NCBI RefSeq assembly: GCF_001949145.1
Contig: NW_019091665.1
Span: forward strand, 10,583-31,337
Reading direction: 5' to 3'
Length of the DNA: 20,755 bases
Source of the DNA: Acanthaster planci
Lineage: Eukaryota > Echinodermata > Asteroidea > Valvatida > Acanthasteridae
Of the stretch, positions 18,013 to 20,755 are shown piece after piece. The notes under the pieces are model-generated. The model ran no database searches and was not told the DNA's origin. It saw nothing but the letters and a program-made list of their open reading frames with translations. The position numbers and the translations under genes are program-made. The first letter of the stretch is position 1. The number at the start of each line of letters is the position of its first letter.

Positions 18013-19890
18013 TGACTTGCGTAACATTTTAGTTCATTTTGAAACTTTTATAACCAAACACATACTGAAATGTAGCAATTAAAAATTCCATTTACTATGT
18101 GAAGGTACATGTAAATGTACTTAATGACACTTGGTATAAAATAAAAATAAAAAAAAAGATTTCAATAGATGACAATGCTTTTATTGCATTGTAACTATAC
18201 CATGACTTGCGTTATGCAAAAAGGAAAGCAGTCAAATTGGTTTAGGTTTAAATCAAATTTCTCCTCAAACCATGAATTGGAGGAAACAATGAGTAGTTAT
18301 CAGAAACTCACAACTCAATACCATTTCTACATCACCTAAAATGATACATGTACATGCATTTCCCAACCAGTTTAGGAAAACACGTAAATAATTGATGTGA
18401 CATTACCATGACTCGCGTTACCTCAAGATTAACCTATATTATGTACACATTAGCACCAGTGCAACAGTGCTTTCAGGTTTGCAGTTGAGAAGACAAACAG
18501 TTGCTAAGTTAACAATTATAAGAATTTCATATCATAAACGATAAAAGAATTACTTTGAAGAATTGACATGTGGTGCCGTCCAAAACCAACATACAGTACA
18601 TGTACCGGTAAATGTCATTTTGAATGAATGCCGCATTACCACATATGGTTGATCAAACACACTTCACGACAAGAAATTGTAATGGCCACGATGGTTGACT
18701 GAGAATTTTTCAGCCTGTTCCGTTTAGCTTTTGTTAGGTTTGTTCCTTTGCCTTCTTCAGCTCACAACTTTTTCCACTCATCTCATTCTGAAAGCTTTTC
18801 ATGTCTTTTTCGCTGTCTTTCTGCTGCTGTGAGAGCCTTACAGAAACAGTTTTAGTAAAATTTTGTGACATTCCTTATGGTTATTTTATAAAAATGAAAG
18901 GCAATTAATGATACATGTACCTTTCAAATTATTAAAATACATGTAGTACAAACATGTACATGTATGTCCTTGTAATTTTATATGTGAAGTATATACCAAT
19001 TTGAGCATTTCATGCGCTGACACATTGATTCCTTGGTTTATTTGGCACTAGTAAAAATGTATAATGTTGCGGGATACAAATTATCAAAGGTGACCCTGCA
19101 GGCACTTCTGCCAGGTTGTGGAAAACAATTAGCTCTTAAATCACTTTATGTGTGGTTTATGAAAAAAATTGGTCCATAACCATTTTACTACAACGCCATT
19201 CAGCAATACAGGTACATGTACTTGTACTGTATGCCAAGTGCTACATGTAGTAAGTAATATTGTCAACTATACAAGCTTTAGGCCTAGTACATGTACATGT
19301 ATGGCACATGAAATGTAGAAAGAGAAAAATGAGGCTAAAATAGGAGAAAAATTTACCAGTATATGCTACATTGTGTGTAATCTGGCTAATTACATGTACA
19401 TGCATTGCAATAGCTGTGGAGGTCATTCTACACAGAATTGCATGCATTTCATTTGTCCAAATTCTACAATTGGATCAATTTGTACCTCTTCTTCCCCTCA
19501 TTATTTACTTTCACGTCAGGCAAAGTTTTACTTGTACATGTACATTACCGGTACTTTACTTTTCACCCCTATTGATATGATTTTGTGAGAAAGTTACATG
19601 TACGTACTTACCTTTATTTCAGATAGATGAAGACAGATGCGAATCTTTTGTTTTCTGCCGACATGTACATATGTACATGTAAATGAGGAATGTTACAAAA
19701 CTAACTGGAACTTGTGTATGGAATTATGAAAAGGTTATCTGCTGCTCTCTATTTAAAATGCCAGTAAACTTGAAAAAACAGTTGGCACTAATGAAAAGAT
19801 AATAAGCACTGCAACTACTGCAGTTTAAATTGTGACTCGTGTTACCCTACCGCTTAATGCTGTGACTCCGTTACATGTGACTTGTGTTAC
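18013..19890 (+). repeat. Dispersed 13-mer family, consensus TGACTYGYGTTAC, six copies
   Basis: Copies are TGACTTGCGTAAC (18013-18025), TGACTTGCGTTAT (18203-18215), TGACTCGCGTTAC (18409-18421), TGACTCGTGTTAC (19833-19845), TGACTCCGTTAC (19863-19874, one base shorter) and TGACTTGTGTTAC (19878-19890). All are on the plus strand. The last three cluster within 58 bp and the first three are spaced about 190-206 bp apart. Surrounding sequence is mostly unrelated, apart from a shared TACCA before copies two and three. It may be a transcription-factor site cluster or the fossil of a tandem array. Confidence 0.6.
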
Positions 19891-20310
19891 CAGCTTTCAG
19901 TGCCAGATACATGTGTATATTATCTTAGGCAGATAACCCAGGGTTGGTGGTGTTATAATTTGGTTTGTTGCACACTGAAGGAGGAGGTTTATAATTGACA
20001 AACTCAATACCCCTGGGGTTTTGGTATACTGAAAAAGCTAGAATAGAAAGGGAAGGTTTGTCATAAAATGTAAAGAGGAAATGCTCTCCTGAAACTATAT
20101 TCAAATTTTAACTCAGCATACAAATTAAAATGGAGTTGTTTAGGAGGAATGTGTAATACCTGTAGCTCTTTTGATTTGTCAAAACTAAATAATTACAGAC
20201 ATAATGTTTAAAAGGTGAATTTTCAAGTTAAAAAGCCAGCAAAGACTAGTTAAGGACCTTTTCCATAGCTTTAGTCAATATGCTATTGCAAAAATACAAC
20301 CACATTAAAA

Positions 20311-20333
20311 ACTCAATGAAAAAAAAATTGAGT
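20311..20333. repeat. Small 7-bp hairpin around an A-rich loop
   Basis: ACTCAAT at 20311-20317 is inverted as ATTGAGT at 20327-20333, with a 9-nt loop made of one G and eight A residues. Chance occurrence is possible in AT-rich DNA. Confidence 0.5.
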
Positions 20334-20606
20334 CCATTTTCCCTTTTTACACGGAAATGCCCATTTTGTTTTGCAAAATACATATATTATACTCCTCGGA
20401 TATTCCTCCTTTTTGAGTAAATCCCCCAAACTGGTACTGTTTAAATACTTTATACATGTACAGTACATGCAGGATTCATGGACACTCGTTACTGCTCACG
20501 GACATGTACTGTACATATACCCTACTACATGTGTCACATATATGTACAGTACATGTACCTCTCATATACTGCATGTATATGCAGGGATCTGCCGCTGCCG
20601 GTCGGC

Positions 20607-20626
20607 GCCGGTCGGGCCCGACCGGC
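20607..20626. repeat. Perfect 20-bp GC-rich palindrome
   Basis: GCCGGTCGGGCCCGACCGGC reads the same on both strands. Related GCCGGTCGGC lies just upstream (20597-20606) and CCGACCGGCACG recurs at about 20669-20680. It is an island of GC-rich sequence beside an AT-rich region. The overlapping ORFs on both strands here (20371-20735) result from lack of stops in this island and show no domain. Confidence 0.85.
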
Positions 20627-20755
20627 ACGCAGAATTGCCGATCGCCACAATCTGCCAAATCAACTTTTCCGACCGGCACGTATTCTCGATAAGAACCCAA
20701 ATAAAATAGCATCTTGGTCGAGGGATCGATCATGAAGATATGAAGATCGTGAAGA

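Larger units (their letters stand above)
16722..20555. repeat. Recurring 14-mer ATGTACAGTACATG, four copies
   Basis: The same 14-mer appears at 16722-16735, 20456-20469 and 20542-20555 on the plus strand, and inverted at 20503-20516. It is a longer, specific relative of the TACATGTA motif, with three copies within 100 bp near the right end. The inverted pair (20456/20503) can form a hairpin with a loop of about 33 nt. Confidence 0.8.
16658..20556. repeat. Region saturated with TACATGTA / ATGTAC palindromic motifs
   Basis: The 8-mer TACATGTA occurs about thirty times (counted by eye) between 16658 and 20556, singly or in short tandem runs such as four ATGTAC units at 17534-17557. The preceding 16 kb hold only a handful. 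The start of the region is abrupt, at 16658. Spacing is irregular, from a few to several hundred bases, so this is not one classical satellite. No ORF in the region looks coding. Similar sequence is common in echinoderm and other marine invertebrate DNA, from general knowledge. Confidence 0.85.

Noticed and set aside
16658-20556. CRISPR-like array or satellite
   Set aside because: Repeated units are 6-14 bp, palindromic and irregularly spaced, with no uniform spacers; the DNA is eukaryotic.
20371-20735. Three long overlapping ORFs on both strands
   Set aside because: They span CATGTA repeats and a GC palindrome lacking stops. The predicted peptides are low-complexity, with no homology.

Overview
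This window looks like nuclear DNA from a marine invertebrate animal, most likely a deuterostome such as an echinoderm or hemichordate. The support is the AT-rich non-coding background, eukaryotic retroelement and THAP-type transposase remains, scattered TAGGCCTA palindromes and very dense TACATGTA motifs. No operon, Shine-Dalgarno site, CRISPR array, rRNA or intact tRNA is visible. The organism call is inference from sequence texture and remembered genomes, not from a database match.

Positions 1-5.9 kb are a graveyard of broken mobile elements packed end to end. A degenerate tandem repeat (1-526) abuts a truncated Ty3/gypsy-type pol fragment on the minus strand (527-2369: protease-RT linker, RT, partial RNase H). 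On the plus strand follow pieces of a THAP-domain transposase (2473-2817 and 3188-3640), the endonuclease domain of a CR1/L2-like LINE (3679-4215), and two separated pieces of a Penelope-like element (4489-4960 and 5100-5262). A probable LINE 3' end on the minus strand (5288-5917) closes the block. All carry stops or frameshifts, so none looks active.

Positions 5.9-12.5 kb hold no recognisable gene. They contain small inverted repeats, C-rich tracts and a CA microsatellite. The best structure is a near-perfect 27-bp hairpin at 7703-7773 with a 17-nt loop, which resembles a microRNA precursor or a tiny MITE. At 12.5-13.0 kb there is a diverged tandem duplication of about 248 bp.

The one convincing host gene is a 233-codon intronless ORF on the minus strand (13037-13738). 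It encodes a secreted protein with a cysteine-containing ectodomain whose layout recalls CCDC3/NTR-like proteins, then a Thr/Pro-rich mucin-like stalk and a hydrophobic tail suited to GPI anchoring.

Positions 13.9-16.6 kb show no gene. From 16,658 to about 20,580 the DNA is crowded with TACATGTA-type palindromes. A second dispersed 13-mer (consensus TGACTYGYGTTAC) occurs six times between 18,013 and 19,890. A perfect 20-bp GC-rich palindrome sits at 20,607-20,626. The window shows no cooperating gene set; the parts worth following up are the hairpin, the secreted protein and the two dispersed motif families.
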